Shown here: positions 62,481 to 64,000 of the stretch, piece after piece
How the letters are laid out: each line of letters starts with the position of its first letter
Numbering within the stretch: the first letter of the stretch is position 1
Origin: Lutibacter agarilyticus
Lineage (GTDB): Bacteria > Bacteroidota > Bacteroidia > Flavobacteriales > Flavobacteriaceae
Direction of reading: 5' to 3'
Length of the DNA stretch: 64,000 nucleotides
NCBI RefSeq assembly: GCF_900188235.1
Contig: NZ_FZNT01000011.1
Span: 1-64,000 of the forward strand
Notes under the pieces: generated by a model
Told to the model about the DNA's origin: nothing
What the model saw: only the letters and a program-made list of their open reading frames with translations
Databases searched by the model: none
Made by a program: the position numbers and the translations under genes

Positions 62481-62488
62481 TAATTTTG
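62481..62488 (+). promoter_or_regulatory. -7-like box before purB
   Basis: TAATTTTG matches TAnnTTTG, 24 bases before the purB ATG. No clear -33 partner. Confidence 0.3.
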
Positions 62489-62512
62489 CATTTTTCAACA
62501 CAAAACTAACAA

Positions 62513-63856
62513 ATGGCATTAACAAGTTTAAACGCAATATCTCCAATTGATGGAAGATACAGAAGTAAAGTAGAAAGTTTAAGTCCTTTTTTTTCAGAAG
62601 AAGCACTTATTAAATATAGAGTAAAAGTAGAAATTGAATATTTTATTGCATTGTGCGAAATTCCTTTACCACAATTGGAAAATTTTGACAGTTCACTTTT
62701 TCCGCAGTTAAGAGCAATTTATATTGATTTTACTTCAGAAGATGCTCAAAAAATAAAAGATATTGAAAGCATCACCAACCACGATGTAAAAGCCGTTGAA
62801 TATTTTATTAAAGAAAAATTTGATGCTTTAAACCTACAAGCTTTTAAAGAGTTTATTCACTTTGGATTAACTTCACAAGATATTAATAATACTGCAATTC
62901 CATTATCTATTAAAGATTCTTTGGAAGAAGTATATTACCCTTCTTTAGATGAGTTGACTTTGAAGTTAGCTGATTTAGCAGAAGAATGGGATGATGTTCC
63001 TATGTTAGCTCGTACACACGGACAACCAGCTTCTCCAACACGTTTAGGAAAAGAATTGTTTGTTTTTGTTGAAAGAGTAAATCAACAAGTATTGCATTTA
63101 CAGCACACTCCGCATGCTGCAAAATTCGGTGGAGCTACAGGAAATTACAATGCACACAAAGTTGCGTACCCAAACATTGATTGGAAAGCATTTGGAACTC
63201 AATTTGTTGAGGATATTTTAGGTTTACACCACTCTTTCCCAACAACTCAAATTGAACACTACGACCATATGGCTGGTATTTTTGATGCAATGAAACGTAT
63301 CAATACCATTATCATGGATTTAGATAGAGATATATGGACTTATATTTCTAGCAACTATTTCAAACAAAAAATTAAAGCTGGTGAAGTTGGTTCTTCTGCA
63401 ATGCCACATAAAGTAAACCCTATTGATTTTGAAAATTCAGAAGGAAATATTGGAATTGCAAATGCATTGTTTGAGCACTTAGCTGCTAAACTTCCTTTAT
63501 CTCGTTTACAACGTGATTTAACAGATTCTACGGTATTAAGAAATGTAGGTGTTCCTTTTGGACATACATTAATTGCCATTGCTTCTACATTAAAAGGATT
63601 GAATAAGTTACTTATTAACAAAGAAGCCTTTGAACAAGATTTAGAAAATAACTGGGCTGTTGTTGCTGAAGCTATTCAAACAATTTTGCGAAGAGAAGCA
63701 TATCCTAATCCTTATGAAGCTTTAAAAGGGTTGACACGTACTAATGCAAAAATTACGCAAAAATCTATGGCTGATTTTATTGATAGTTTAGAAGTTTCAA
63801 CTGAAATTAAAACTGAATTAAAAGCAATTACACCAAGTAATTACACAGGAATATAA
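62513..63856 (+). CDS. purB: adenylosuccinate lyase
   Basis: 447 residues. SLNAISPIDGRYRSKVESLS, ITNHDVKAVEYFIKEKF, FGLTSQDINNTAIPLSI, ARTHGQPASPTRLGKELFVF (catalytic His), FGGATGNYNAH and the signature GSSAMPHKVNPIDFENSEG (SxxMPxKxNxxxxE loop with catalytic Ser). This matches the enterobacterial-type PurB family and its full length. It cleaves SAICAR and adenylosuccinate, releasing fumarate in purine synthesis. A lipoprotein gene follows after 11 bases. Confidence 0.96.
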   Translation: MALTSLNAISPIDGRYRSKVESLSPFFSEEALIKYRVKVEIEYFIALCEIPLPQLENFDSSLFPQLRAIYIDFTSEDAQKIKDIESITNHDVKAVEYFIKEKFDALNLQAFKEFIHFGLTSQDINNTAIPLSIKDSLEEVYYPSLDELTLKLADLAEEWDDVPMLARTHGQPASPTRLGKELFVFVERVNQQVLHLQHTPHAAKFGGATGNYNAHKVAYPNIDWKAFGTQFVEDILGLHHSFPTTQIEHYDHMAGIFDAMKRINTIIMDLDRDIWTYISSNYFKQKIKAGEVGSSAMPHKVNPIDFENSEGNIGIANALFEHLAAKLPLSRLQRDLTDSTVLRNVGVPFGHTLIAIASTLKGLNKLLINKEAFEQDLENNWAVVAEAIQTILRREAYPNPYEALKGLTRTNAKITQKSMADFIDSLEVSTEIKTELKAITPSNYTGI

Positions 63857-63867
63857 ATTAAATAGCT

Positions 63868-64000
63868 ATGAAAAAGATTGTTTTAATATTTTCAATAATT
63901 GTACTAGTTATAAGCTGTAAAGACGAACCTTTAAGCGCTGACCGATTTAAGACGGGAACGTTTGAAATTCCGGCAGGGAAAGGATACGAAAAAACAATTA
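63868..64000 (+). CDS. lipoprotein, 5' part only (window edge)
   Basis: ATG at 63868 opens KKIVLIFSIIVLVISCKDEP, a lipoprotein signal with Cys at 16, then LSADRFKTGTFEIPAGKGYE and continues past the window end. The family is not recognisable from 44 residues. Follows purB closely, so same transcript. Confidence 0.75.
   Translation, partial: MKKIVLIFSIIVLVISCKDEPLSADRFKTGTFEIPAGKGYEKTI

Overview
The window looks like a low-GC chromosome segment from a marine-type Bacteroidetes, most likely family Flavobacteriaceae. Supporting signs are: a subtilase with a type IX secretion (Por) C-terminal tail; an HU-like protein of the Bacteroidetes type; promoter-like -7 boxes of the form TAnnTTTG instead of sigma70 boxes; poor Shine-Dalgarno signals; lipoprotein signals; and MtaB, MnmA and PurB of flavobacterial style. 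I saw no rRNA, tRNA or CRISPR. Genus cannot be decided from the sequence alone.

Layout. (1) 1-7960 is a repeat-rich border. It holds a PglE-like aminotransferase (1759-2877, -), a long intergenic stretch containing a candidate structured RNA with terminator (about 3402-3628, +), an HU-like gene (3854-4237, +) and an orphan NTP_transf_5 nucleotidyltransferase (5921-6994, +). The rest is interspersed palindromic repeats, often nested in each other. (2) 7965-29353 is a 21-kb surface polysaccharide (O-antigen or capsule) cluster, all on the minus strand. It has GDP-L-fucose synthesis (gmd, fcl), hexosaminuronate synthesis (UDP-GlcNAc 2-epimerase and UDP-sugar dehydrogenase), a Wzx flippase, a Wzy-like polymerase, seven glycosyltransferases, a GNAT, an O-acyltransferase, and a WcfR/WcfS-like pair that probably makes and loads the first amino-sugar onto undecaprenyl phosphate. 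No UDP-GlcNAc 4,6-dehydratase is present, so the keto-sugar for the two aminotransferases must come from outside the window. Several gene relics mark past loss or recombination. (3) 29354-33463 is a second repeat field with near-identical 0.74-kb direct repeats around a parDE toxin-antitoxin pair. (4) 33464-38732 is a compact four-gene envelope operon (two POTRA-less BamA-type barrels, another outer-membrane barrel, and a 648-residue lipoprotein with about ten 40-residue helical repeats) that I cannot assign to a described system. (5) 38863-50141 holds a DcaP-like porin, a second barrel, two exported amidohydrolases, HdeD, an M20 peptidase lipoprotein, an oligopeptide-binding lipoprotein, an ABM monooxygenase and a GNAT: a likely scavenging region for amide or peptide compounds. 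(6) 50181-64000 is ordinary core genome: mtaB, marC, a hydrolase, a lytic transglycosylase, a TSUP transporter, a sterol desaturase-type hydroxylase, DUF1456, a nitronate monooxygenase, a T9SS subtilase, mnmA, a sulfurtransferase, a YwqK-type protein, a haem-binding protein, purB and the start of a lipoprotein gene.

The most unusual signals are in the repeats. A hairpin element with a constant AGT triloop and covarying arms occurs in four copies, one of which has split a four-helix-bundle gene. A 34-codon repeat-derived segment sits in frame inside gmd. A small word with core AAATCGAAGATTC appears repeatedly as an insert inside other repeats. Heptamer (ACTTCTC)n arrays bracket fcl in inverted orientation.
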